Source: Myxocyprinus asiaticus
Lineage: Eukaryota > Chordata > Actinopteri > Cypriniformes > Catostomidae
Direction: 5' to 3'
Length of the DNA stretch: 64,000 nt
NCBI RefSeq assembly: GCF_019703515.2
Contig: NC_059348.1
Coordinates: 19,859,656 to 19,923,655 of the forward strand
Made by a program: the position numbers and the translations under genes. Of the stretch, positions 43,206-52,872 are shown in pieces (position 1 is the stretch's first letter; each line of letters starts with the position of its first letter). The notes under the pieces are model-generated. The model made no database searches, was not told the origin of the DNA, and saw only the letters and a program-made list of their open reading frames with translations.

Positions 43206-45046
43206 TCAAATCAAAATCAAATCACTTTTATTGTCACACAGCCATATACACAAGTGCAATGGTGTGTGAAATTCTTGGGTGCAGTTCCAATCAACATAGC
43301 AGTCGTGACAGTGATGAGACATGTACCAATTTACAATAAACATCAAATTTACACAACACAATTTAAAGTCTAATATACACATAATTACACACAACACAAT
43401 ATACAAATAATAACATACACTGTACAGTATACAATACACACAATATAGATACACATTATTCAATAAAAAAAAGTATATATAGTATATATAGAAAGTACAG
43501 TAGGTTGTGTTGTACTGTATTGACATTCAGGCTGTCGGTTGATAGTAAGTTGTTAAGAGAGAATATAATATGATAATAATATAATTTATGACAGTCCGGT
43601 GTGAGATATAAGAGTAAGAGTAATGAAGTACAGTGCTGATGTATTTGATCGTGGGAGATCAAGAGTTCAAAAGTCTGATTGCTTGGGGGAAGAAGCTATC
43701 ATGAAGTCGGCTGGTGCGGGTCCTGATGCTGCGATACCGCCTGCCTGATGGTAGCAGTGAGAACAGCCCATGGCTCGGGTGGCTGGAGTCTCTGGTGATC
43801 CTCCGAGCTTTTTTCACACACCGCCTGGTATATATGTCCTGGAGGGAGGGAAGCTCACCTCTGATGATGTGTCTGGCAGTTCTCACCACCCTTTGCAGTG
43901 CTTTGCGGTTGTGGGCTGTGCTATTGCCGTACCAGGCGGAGATGCAGCCAATCAGGATGCTCTCTACATTGCAGGTGTAGAACCATGTGAGGATGTGGCA
44001 GTTCATTCCAAACTTCCTCAGCCGTCTCAGGAAGAAGAGGCGCTGATGAGCCTTCTTCACAACGACTTCAGTGTGGACGGACCATGTGAGTTCCTCAGTG
44101 ATGTGGACACCCAGGAACTTGAAGCTGCTGACTCTCTCCACTGGTGCTCCATTGATGGTGATGGGACTGTGTTCTCTGTCTTTTCTTCTGAAGTCCACCA
44201 CAAGCTCCTTTGTCTTACTGACATTGAGGGAGAGGTTGTGCTCCTGACACCAGTGTGTCAGAGTGTGCACCTCCTCTCTGTAGGCTGTTTCATCATTGTC
44301 AGTGAGCAGACCTACCACCGTCGTGTCATTAGCAAACTTAATGATGGCATTGGAGCTATGTGTTGCCACACAGTCATGTGTTTACAAGGAATACAAGAGT
44401 GGGCTGAGAACACAGCCCTGTGGGGCTCCAGTGTTGAGGGTCAGTGATGTTGCTGCCTATTCTAACCACCTGGCGTCTGCTTGACAGGAAGTCCAGGATC
44501 CAGCTGCACAGCGAGCTGTTTAAGCCCAGAGCCTGGAGTTTCTCATCAAGTTTGGAGGGCACTACGGTGTTGAATGCTGAGCTGTAGTCTACAAACAACA
44601 TTCTCACATAAGTGTTCTTTTTTCCAGGTGGGAGAGAGCAGTGTGTATTGTAGTTGCAATGGCATCATCAGTGGAGCGGTTGTTGCGGTAAGCAAACTGC
44701 AATGGGTCTAGAGAGAGAGGCAGCACAGAGCAGATGTAATCTCTGATTAGTCTCTCAAAGCATTTGCTGATGATGGGGGTCAGAGCAACAGGACGCCAGT
44801 CATTTAAGCAAGTGATTTTTGATTGCTTTGGAACAGGCACAATGGTGGACGTTTTAAAGCATGTGGGGACTACAGACAAAGAGAGGGAAAGGTTGAAAAT
44901 GTCCATAAAAACACCAGCCAGCTGGTTCGCGCACGCTCTGATGACGCAGCCCGGAATGCTGTCTGGACCCATTCATGGCTTTGTGGATATTCACCCGTCG
45001 GAAAGATCGGGTTACATCCGCTACAGAGACGGAGAGTGAACTAACC
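43206..45046 (-). mobile_element. CR1/L2/Rex1-like LINE, second copy, 5'-truncated
   Basis: Minus strand; the 3' end with ATTTGATTTTGATATT-type repeats lies at 43206-43230. Same family as 24909-27273, with long collinear identity. Inserted in the retroviral 5' LTR. The 5' end is cut within the RT linker at about 45046. Confidence 0.85.
43659..45046 (-). pseudogene. LINE reverse transcriptase (second copy)
   Basis: Minus-strand frames 44972-44604, 44607-44374 and 44369-43659. They carry [12 protein letters not shown], motif [32 protein letters not shown] (the catalytic FADD reads FAND) and the [14 protein letters not shown] thumb. The first break is at the A tract (44618-44623 as T on the plus strand), identical to that at 25781. 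A second break near 44440 removes part of motif B. The last frame is open to the end of the protein. Confidence 0.85.
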
Positions 45047-45310
45047 TCTGTATTTGTAATATACTCTGTAAACCGTCCCTGTATTTGGTTCTTTAATGGA
45101 TAAACTCAGTGTGCCAGTCTCACCCGCGATAGCGGAAATACACAACAGTCCAACGTGGTTGGACTACAACACAGCAAATCTCATTCGTGGTAACAGTATG
45201 TTACATTAATACCTTGAGTATTATTAGCAGCAATGAGCAGACTCGGCGGTCTGTAAACTGTACAAGCAATAACCTTGATACACAAGAATAACACACTATA
45301 ATAATCTATC

Positions 45311-45490
45311 AGAATCAGAATCAGAATCAGCTTTATTGCCAAGTATGCTTACACATACAAGGAATTTGTCTTGGTGACAGGAGCTTCCAGTGTACAACAA
45401 TACAAAAACAATACAAAAACAGCAGCAAGACATAGATAATAATAAAAAATAAAAAATAAAAAATAATTATACACATAGGTACAGACATTA
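45311..45490 (-). mobile_element. 3' tail of a CR1/L2-like LINE
   Basis: Begins with AGAATCAGAATCAGAATCAG and the AGCTTTATTGCCAAGTATGC segment, the reverse complement of the LINE tail at about 8280-8370. Only about 180 bp remain. Confidence 0.75.
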
Positions 45491-46097
45491 GTAAGCTATG
45501 AAAGTGTGCCTTAATGTAAAGTGGACACCTGTTAACCATTTATTAATTACTTACCAACATTAATAAGCTGTTAAAGTGTACCTTAATATAAAGTGGACAA
45601 CTGTACACCATTTATTATTAACTTAATAACATTAATAAGCTATGAAAGTGTACCTTAATGTAAAGTGGACAACTGTGAACCATTTATTAATGACCTACCA
45701 ACATGAATAAGCTATGAAAGTGTACATTAATGCAAAGTGGACAACAGTGAACCATTTATTATTGACTTACCAACATAAATAAGCTATGGAAATGTACCTT
45801 AATGTAAAGTGGACACTTTTGAACCATTTATTAATGATTTGCCAACATTAATATGCTATAAAAGTGTACCTTAATGTAAAGTGGACAACTGTGAACCATT
45901 TATTAATGACTTACATTAATAAGATACAAAAGTGTAACTTAATGTAAATTAAACATCTGTGAAGCATTTATTAATGACTTACTAACATTAATAAGCTATA
46001 AAATTGTACCTTAATGTAAAGTGGACAACTGAGAACCATTTATTAATGAGCTACCAACATAAGTAACTTATAAAGTGTACATTAATGTTAAATTCAC

Positions 46098-46098
<1 letters not shown>
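45491..46098. repeat. Minisatellite with a 72-bp period
   Basis: About eight and a half units. The landmark aagctatgaaagtgta falls at 45493, 45565, 45637, 45709, 45781, 45853, 45921, 45993 and 46065, so the spacing is 72 except for one unit of 68. A typical unit reads aagctat-gaaagtgtacc, ttaatgtaaagtggac, aactgtgaaccatttatta, atgacttaccaacattaat. No coding potential. Confidence 0.9.

Positions 46099-46145
<47 letters not shown>
46099..46145. repeat. (AAT)n microsatellite
   Basis: Trinucleotide repeat of about 45 bp directly after the minisatellite. Confidence 0.95.
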
Positions 46146-46147
<2 letters not shown>

Positions 46148-46720
46148 ATTTATTAAAGAGTTTCCAACTCCTGCAGGTCATTTGTGAATGAGTGCCTAAT
46201 GCTTTAGTTAGTGCCAGCAAACTCCTCCCTATAGGCAAATTAAGCAGGTTGCTTAGGGGGCCCCCACACTGTCAAAGACATCTTAAGTAGTGTTACGAAC
46301 ATACTGAAGGGGGCCCCCACACAACGTAAACGCATTTGTAATTTATTAATAGTTTCGGTAAAAAAAAAAAAAAAAAAAAAAAACATGGCCAAATATATTA
46401 ATTCCAAAAATATTAGAAGCAAGGTTAAGTGATAGAATGACCTGATTTAATAAAGCCTGCTGGGTGACAATTAACTCATGGTGAACTTTATGTAAAGTAA
46501 ATAACAGTACATTTGGTCTTAAACATGTTAAAATCTGCCATCTTACACTATCATTTGGGGGGAAAACATAGCACTTAAACATTATATTTACCAACATATG
46601 CAAACTCAAACTAGCTTAAACTAACTTACCAACACAGAGCCTACCAAAACACTTATGGTATGTATAGTATAGCATAACTAGCAAAACTGCTCCAGTACAT
46701 TCACAGCCTCTTACTGTCAC
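46146..46720. other. Intergenic DNA, no gene recognised
   Basis: Contains two copies of GGGGGCCCCCACAC (46256-46269 and 46309-46322) and a 23-base A tract at about 46361-46383. The short minus-strand frames have no known motif. Confidence 0.5.
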
Positions 46721-46725
46721 AATGT

Positions 46726-46927
46726 TGTTACAATAGGCTGTACTCAGATGTAGAAGTTTAAGGACATGTGATGTAACCGGAAGTAATTGTGTTGACGCTG
46801 TGTATGCGAGTGAGCACCAGCACATTCAGTAAAGTTTAGAAACCATGCCGGATTTATGAGTTGTTTATTTTATAGATAAGATTTGTTCAACATTGCTTTG
46901 GACATTGAGATACAGGCACATATAACA
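46726..46927 (+). repeat. 5' LTR of the Gypsy-like element
   Basis: TGTTACAATAGG to ACATATAACA, 202 bp, repeated at 53769-53970. Confidence 0.9.
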
Positions 46928-46940
46928 TGGTGGCAGCGGT
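46928..46940 (+). promoter_or_regulatory. Primer-binding site, tRNA-Leu-like
   Basis: TGGTGGCAGCGGT lies directly after the LTR with no spacer. It is complementary to the 3' end of a vertebrate tRNA-Leu (ACCGCTGCCACCA) as I remember it. Confidence 0.65.
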
Positions 46941-46986
46941 AAACATTGGACAAGCCCACGTGTTTAAGAAGCGCTAACGAGTCAGA

Positions 46987-47730
46987 GTGCAGCATTGGGT
47001 GAAAATGGATGGCACTTTCGGATTGAAACTGGCAGCAACTTTTGACTGTAATGCAGCGTGTATAGCCAAAACCTGGAAAACATTGAAAGAGGAGTTCTCC
47101 CTATACAGCGATCTCACACTCAAAGATGCGGACGAGAAGAAAAGGTAAAAGTTTTTCACTACTTAATAGGAGAAATTGGAATAGAACTGAGTAGGACACT
47201 ATGCGCTGCATTGCCGGCAGAACAGGAGCTCACGCTCGAACAGCTATTGAATGCTTTCAGTAACCACTGCAATCCAGTACCAAATGAAACAGAATTTTTC
47301 ATTTGATCAGATTATTTTCCAGAAATCAGAATGCAGACGAAACTGTAGGCAAGTATATCACTGATTTAAGAGTGCTGGCAGAAACGTGCAATTTTGGAAC
47401 AGCAAAATACTCGCTAATTAGAGACAGAATCGTGTGTGGTATACAGAACACACAAGTGAGAGAATGTTTGTTAAGAGAGGCTTACTTGACACTGTATTCG
47501 AATATGCAAAGCGTCAGAATTGTCAAAAGAGAATGTCATGACAATTGAAGTACATGCAATTCAGAAAACCAAACAGATGCAGAGCCCCAAACAAACACAA
47601 AACAAATTCTGTGGAAAAAGCCATGAGTGGAAAAAACAGAGCTTTCCAGCATATGGCAAGCAATGTATGAAATGTGGCATGATGAACCATTTTGCTGCCA
47701 GATGTAAAGCAAAGGAGACACAAAGGAAAG
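46987..47730 (+). pseudogene. Gypsy gag with zinc knuckle
   Basis: The likely start region is near 47004 (MDGTFGLKLAATFDC). Frames 47058-47306, 47303-47548 and 47520 onward cover a capsid-like segment (VFHYLIGEIGIELSRTL, then ADETVGKYITDLRVLAETCNFG). The nucleocapsid zinc knuckle follows, with C-x2-C-x4-H-x4-C in CMKCGMMNHFAARC (about 47667-47708). Gag would package element RNA. Frame changes occur at about 47140, 47305 and 47510. Confidence 0.8.
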
Positions 47731-47799
47731 GAGTTCATAGTCTGACAGAGATGGAAGAGGAACAGTTCCAAGAAATACTGAGTCTCAGTGATACAAACA

Positions 47800-48224
47800 C
47801 AAAAGGAAAACAGTGTTTTGCAAACATGCTGATTGGAGATAAGCCAGTGAAATTCCAGTTAGACTGCGGGGCCAGCTGCAACGTCATACCCATCCACTTG
47901 CCCTTATTAGGAAACAAAGCAGTACAAGCAATGGAGTTTGTGAGTATACAGCATGAGAACATCATGGCCATCAATGATATCGTCACCACAAAGACACTCA
48001 GAGAATCATGGGGAAAAAATAACATTCAACAACAATACACAGATGTATTTGAAGGAGACGGCTGCCTAGAAGGGAATTACCAAATGGAAGTGGATCCTGA
48101 AGTAAAACCAGTGAGGCTGCCAAACCGGCGAGTTCCAGTAACACTGATGAAACCACTAAAGGATGAGCTGAGGAACCTGGAGGAAAAAGGCATCATAGCA
48201 CAGGTCGAAAAGAGCACACAGTGA
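47800..48224 (+). pseudogene. Gypsy aspartic protease and RT entry
   Basis: Within the frame 47520-48224, FANMLIGDKPVKFQLDCGASCNVIP is the retropepsin active-site region. The catalytic triplet reads D-C-G where D-T-G or D-S-G is usual. The later part of the protease is shortened: from about 47985 the frame goes to NNIQQQYTDVFEGDGCL and VKPVRLPNRRVPVTLMKPLKDEL, which lead into reverse transcriptase. A TGA at 48222-48224 then stops it. Confidence 0.75.
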
Positions 48225-49205
48225 ATAAGCAACATTGTAGTTGTAAGAAAACCATCCGGCAAATTGAGAATCTGTATTGACCCGAAGCCATTAAACAAAG
48301 CTCTCAGATGACAGCACTTCCTTTTGCCTACAATAGATGATGTACTTCCTGACCTAGCAAAAGCTAGAGTGTTTACAGTATGTGATGTGAAGAATGGGTT
48401 CTGGCATGTCAAGCTGACAGAAGAGTCAAGCTACCTGACAACATTCGCAACCCCATTCGGCAGGTAAAGATGGATTCAAAATCCTATGGGAATCAGCCCA
48501 GCTCCAGAGGTATTCCAGCACAGGCTGACTCAAGCACTGGAGGGACTGCCAGGTGTACGCATCATAGCAGATGACATACTGCTCATTGGTGAAGGAGAGA
48601 ATGATGAAGCAGCTATAAAGGACCATAATACAAAGTTGAGACAACGGCTGGACCGGTGTAAAAAGAGAAACATAAAGCTGAATTTCGACAAACTCAAGCT
48701 GAGACAAAAAGAGGTACCATACATTGGACACAAGCTAACATCAGAAGGCTTGAAAATTGACCCAGAGAAAAGTAGGGCCATTCTGGAAATGCCCAGACCA
48801 ATAGATGTGAAGGGTTTGCAGAGACTCTTAGGTATGGTAAACTACCTTTCCAAATTTTGTGCACATTTATCAGACAACTGTGATGCACTGAGTCAGCTGA
48901 TACACACGGATGCAATATGGGAGTGGACAGACGTACAGTAAGAGGCATACACAAGACTGAAAAATACGATTGCTTCAGGCCCTGTTCTGAAATATTACAA
49001 CCCAAAGGAAGATTTGGTTCTTCAGTGTGACTCATCTGACACAGGGCTGGGAGCAGCACTCTTGCAGGCAGGACAACCAGTAGCCTATGGCAGCAGAGCA
49101 CTCACACTCACACCCAGAAAGAGTGTATTCCCAAATAGAAAAAGAGTGCCTTGTAATCCTTTTCGAAGTGGTGAAATTTCACCAGTTTACATGGCAGAAA
49201 AGTAG
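48225..49205 (+). pseudogene. Gypsy reverse transcriptase and RNase H start
   Basis: After two broken segments (SGKLRICIDPKPLNKAL and DVKNGFWHVKL, the latter motif A), the frame 48486-48941 has PEVFQHRLTQAL, the catalytic IADDILLIGEGEN, KEVPYIGHKLTSEGLKIDPEK and a GLQRLLGMVNYLSKF thumb. RNase H follows with LVLQCDSSDTGLGAALLQAGQPVAYGSRALT (about 49010-49110) and ECLVILFEVVKFHQFTW. The catalytic ADD is intact, but stops at about 48310, 48466 and 48939 break the frame. The text ends at the DIRS junction at 49217. Confidence 0.85.
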
Positions 49206-49216
49206 AAGTACACTCT

Positions 49217-49473
49217 GGCCTCGGGGGCTACGCAAGTATGTGTTTCCTCCTGTGAGCCTCATTGCAAAGTCAGGGAGGATGAGCAGCAAGTCCTGTTTGT
49301 TGCGCCGTACTGGCCCAACCGGACTTGGTTCTCAGATCTGATGCTCCTGACAGTAGCACCTCCCTGGCGAATTCCCCTGAGGCAGGACCTTCTCACTCAG
49401 GGGCAGGGCACACTCCAGCACTTGCGGCCGGACCTCTGGAATCTCCACATCTGGCTCCTGGACGGGACGCAGC
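49217..49473 (+). repeat. Inverted duplicate of the DIRS methyltransferase-like segment
   Basis: Reads on the plus strand what 51053-50787 reads on the minus strand, apart from a loss of 13 bases and scattered changes. The text includes LRKYVFPPVSLIA and the VAPPWRIPLRQDLLTQGQG segment. Confidence 0.85.
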
Positions 49474-49827
49474 ACAGTGGCCGAGGCAGAGAAAGCTCTG
49501 TCAAGGGGAAACACAGGGTCCACCTAAGGGGAACTGAACAGTGGAAACTCATCATACAGGATTACCAATGGGGAATCACCATGCATGGAGCACTGAGCCC
49601 GAGCACACGGGCTCACCTGAAAAGGGTAATACCAGTAGTACTGGGCCTGGTGGCGTCACTCCTCTGTCGAGTTCGTCACCTGAACAGTGCTAAAGATGGA
49701 GTTCGCCGGAACGGGGAACTGTTGTGGACAAAAAGCGCACATTATCACCTTTGAAAAAGGGGAAAGGCGCAATGCAAGCGGTACACCCAACTGGCCGCCC
49801 AGTCTATCTGCTGTTACCGCATAACAC
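49474..49827. other. Unplaced segment at the DIRS copy C end
   Basis: About 350 bp between the inverted duplicate and the recombinase end. The minus side should be the DIRS 3' region, but it does not resemble 27490-28220 of copy A on reading. No gene is recognised. Confidence 0.4.
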
Positions 49828-50769
49828 TCAGGTCAAAACCGGGTCTATGCATAGCTTATAAAACCTTGCAAAGGTATTGGGTGTAGCCCAACCCGCAGCT
49901 CTGCATATGTCTGCAAGAGAGGCCCCCCTTGCCAGTGCCCGGGAGGATGCAACACCTCTAGTGGAGTGCCCCCTGACTTCCAAGGGGCACGGCAAGTCCT
50001 GAGACTGGTATGCGAGGAAAATGGCATCCACAATTCAATGGGCTAATCTCTGCTTGGAGACAGCTTTCCCCTTCTGCTGTCCTCCAAAACAGACAAAGAG
50101 CTGCTCCGAGCTCTGCATGCGGTCCAGATAGATGTACAGAGTGCGAACTGGACACAGCAATGACAAGGCCGGGTCTTCCTCCTCTGAAGGGAGCGCTTGC
50201 AGGTTCACCTCCTGGTCCCGAAAAGGAGTGGTGGGAACTTTGGGCACGTAACCGGGCCGGGGTCTCAAGATCATGTGAAAGTGTGCCGGCCTGAACTCCA
50301 GGCATTCGCTGGTAACAGAGAGCGCCCCCACCCTCTTGATGGAAGTGAGAGCCACCAGGAGGGCCATCTTCAGGGACTGAGTGCTGAGCTTGGCCTGCTC
50401 CAGGGCCTCTGCGGGGGCTCTCTGTAAGGCAGGTAGGACCACAGAGAGATCCCAAGAGGGGATCAGGCGTGGTCTAGGAGGATTCAACCTCCTCACACCT
50501 TTGAGGAGCATGTTGATCAGGTCGCACTGTTGTGAGGGTCTCCCATCCAGTGTATCGTGGTGAGCTACTATGGCAGCTATGTACACTTTCAGGGTAGAGG
50601 GAGACAGCTGTCTCTCCAGCCCTTCCTGAAAGAAAGACCGCACAGACCCGACGGCGCATCTCTGTGTGTCTTCCCCACGGGAAGAACACCAGTTAGTGAT
50701 AAGACGCCACTTCAAGGTATACAGCCGCCTCATTGAGGGGGCTCTGGCCTGAGTGATTGTGTTTACCAC
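49828..50769 (-). pseudogene. DIRS tyrosine recombinase (copy C), one stop
   Basis: The most complete recombinase in the window. The frame from 50769 is open for 244 codons, has a single TGA at 50032-50034, and continues in the same frame to 49828. SPSTLKVYIAAIVAHHD marks the core-binding domain and ALTSIKRVGAL holds the first catalytic arginine. RGHSTRGVASSRALARGASL gives the H-x-x-R box, and FARFYKL the tyrosine. It would integrate the circular DNA of the element without target duplication. The stop lies where relatives have a tryptophan-type position (HW), so one base change could explain it. Confidence 0.85.
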
Positions 50770-50789
50770 TGCCTGCTAGGTCTTCCACG

Positions 50790-52560
50790 TCCCGTCCAGG
50801 AGCCAGATGTGGAGATTCCAGAAGTCTGGCCGTGGGTGCTGGAGCATGCCCTGCCCCTGAGTGAGAAGGTCCTGCCTCAGGGGAATTCGCCAGGGAGGTG
50901 CTACTGTCAGGAGCATCAGATCTGAGAACCAAGTCCAGTTGGGCCAGTACGGCGCAACGAACAGCACTTGCTGCTCGTCCTCCCTGACTTTGCACAGAGT
51001 CTGTGCAATGAGGCTCACAGGAGGAAACACATACTTGCGTAGCCCCCGAGGCCAGCTGTGCGCCAAGGCATCCGTGCCGAGGGGGGCCTCAGACAGGGAG
51101 TACCACAGGGGGCAGTGAGAGGAGTCTTGGGAGGTGAACAGGTCTACCTGCGCCTCCCTGAATCTCTCCCAAATCAGCTGGACTACGTGAGGGTGGAGTC
51201 TCCACTCCCTGCGGAGCATTACCTGCCGTGAGAGCACGTCCGCTGCATGGTTGAGGACACCCGGAAGGTGAGTGGCCTGCAGAGACTTCAAGGTCTGCTG
51301 ACTCCAAAGGAGGAGGTGGCTGGCGAGTTGCGACATGAGCGTACACCGCCTTAGCTGTTTATGTATGCTACGGTCATTAAGTTGTCAGTTTGGACCAACA
51401 CATGCTTGCCCTGAATCAATGGCCGAAGCCTCCTCAGGGCCAGCAATACTGCCAGCAACTCTAAGCAGTTGATGTGCCATTGGAGTCAATGCCCTGTCCA
51501 GAGCCCTGACATTGCAAGCCCATTGCACATGGTGCCCCAGCCCGAGTTCGAGGCATCCATCATGACCACGATGCACCTTGAGACCTGCTCTAGGGGAACA
51601 CCTGCCCGTAGAAACGCCAGGTCCGACCAAGGGCTGAAAGTCTGATGGCACTGTGGCGCCATGCCCACCTCGGGACTCGAGTCTGTAGCCAGTGCTGAAG
51701 CGGTCTCATATGCATCAGCCTGAGGGGGAGAACCACCGCCGAGGATGCCATATGCCCCAGGAGCCTCTGAAATTGTTTCACTTGCGCCACTACCTTCTGC
51801 CTGAAGTTAGTGCTGACATGCCTGAGCATGTTTGGTCGTAAGACCTGAGAGTGACCGAGTCCAACTCCATACTGAGAAAAGAGATGCTCTGCACAGGGGA
51901 GAGCTTGCTCTTCTCCCAGTTGACCTGAAGCCTGAGTTGGTCAAGGTGCTGAAGCACAAGGTCCCTGTGCGCGCAAAATAGATCTCGCAAGTGAGCTAGG
52001 ATTAGCCAGTCATCGAGATAATTAAGAATGCAAATGCCCTTCTCCCTCAGCGGGGCCAAGGCAGCCTCTGCAACCTTGGTAAAGACGCGAGGAGACAGAG
52101 ACAGACCGAAGGGGAGGACCTTGTACTGGTATGCTCGTCCCTCAAAGGCAAACCAAAGAAAGGGTCTGTGTCGAGGAAGGATCGATACGTGAAAGTACGC
52201 GTCCTTCAGGTCGATGGCCACGAACCAATCCTGATATCATACTGACACCAGGATGCGCTTCTGCGTTAACATCCTGAACAGAAGCCTGTGTAATGCCTTG
52301 TTCAGGGCACGCAGGTCCAAGATTGGGCATGACCCTCCCCCTCTCTTGGGCACGATAAAATAAGGGATGGGCTCTATTGCTCCCTTCGCCAGAACCCTCT
52401 CCATGCATCGTAGTGGAAAGGATGCCACTGAATCGGGGCAGGCGTTTGTCGAACTGGATCGCATAGCCGAGGCGAATCGTCCTGATGAGCCACCGTGAGG
52501 GGCTGGAGAACTCTAACCAGGCCTCCAGTCTCTGTGACAGCAGCACCAGGGGGACGACTG
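50790..52560 (-). pseudogene. DIRS RT, RNase H and methyltransferase-like region (copy C)
   Basis: The minus-strand frame 52221-51790 has AIDLKDAYFHVSILPRH, LPFGLSLSPRVFTKVAEAAL and the intact catalytic NYLDDWLILAH. RNase H (51668-51385 and neighbours) has VVMMDASNSGWGTM. The frame 51336-50776 has LLLWSQQTLKSLQATHLPGVL, CPLWYSLSEAPLGTDALAHSW and VLFVAPYWPNWTWFSDLMLL, the methyltransferase-like part. Upstream, 52801-52142 includes the RT entry (WLIRTIRLGYAIQF). Frameshifts at about 52225, 51840 and 51490 break it. Confidence 0.8.
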
Positions 52561-52872
52561 GACTTACCTTGCCCGGGCAGGGTGGTTCGCGGCAAGGCTG
52601 AGCAGGCGCCACACCTGGAAGACAGCCCAGGGGGGACGTGCTGCCGAAGTGCCCAGGGGAAGCACAGCACTCAACCGTGCGAGGGTGACCACTGATATGC
52701 GGCGTAAAAAATCCAGCAGTGTAGCAAGAGTTGAGAAGACGAACACACACACACATGCATTCGGCACCGAAGAAAAAATCTGAATGAGTGATGCACACCA
52801 TCTCCTTTTATACCCGTATGTCCGGGGTGGGGAGTGGCATGCAAATTCCACTCGCCAATTTTCATTGGCCTA

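Larger units (their letters stand above)
15073..45310 (-). mobile_element. Endogenous retrovirus-like LTR element, heavily nested
   Basis: Minus-strand order is 5' LTR (pieces between 45310 and 38447), tRNA-Met-like primer site (38442-38426), an uncharacterised leader, a protease remnant, integrase, an env-position remnant, a polypurine tract (16777-16766) and the 3' LTR (16765-15073). Reverse transcriptase, RNase H and a clear gag are absent. Three elements are inserted in the interior (L1, a small LTR element, Tc1) and three in the 5' LTR (solo LTR, DIRS, LINE). The two LTRs have diverged visibly, so the insertion is old. The relationship to known retroviral genera is unresolved. Confidence 0.75.
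38447..45310 (-). repeat. 5' LTR of the retrovirus-like element, in four pieces
   Basis: Pieces matching the 3' LTR lie at 38447-38610, 38855-39140, 43020-43205 and about 45165-45310, in collinear order with 15073-16050. They are separated by the solo LTR, DIRS copy B and a LINE. The outer 715 bp of the LTR (counterpart of 16051-16765) is not found after 45310, where a LINE tail begins. The segment 45047-45164 does not match the 3' LTR. Confidence 0.8.
49217..52870 (-). mobile_element. DIRS-1-like retrotransposon, copy C (partial, rearranged)
   Basis: Minus strand. The inverted terminal repeat is cut at about 52870, within GGCCAATGAAAATTGG-type sequence. It has little gag, most of RT with intact YLDD, RNase H, the methyltransferase-like region and a nearly open tyrosine recombinase. 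The downstream end is abnormal: after the recombinase there are about 350 bp of unplaced sequence and then a 257-bp segment (49217-49473) that repeats 50787-51053 in inverted orientation. Confidence 0.85.

Noticed and set aside
43770..44447. A 225-codon plus-strand frame
   Set aside because: Antisense shadow of the LINE reverse transcriptase on the minus strand; its counterpart is at 26013-26642.
45491..46098. Regular repeat array that could be taken for a CRISPR
   Set aside because: Repeats abut with no spacers, vary in sequence, and the genome is eukaryotic; it is a minisatellite.
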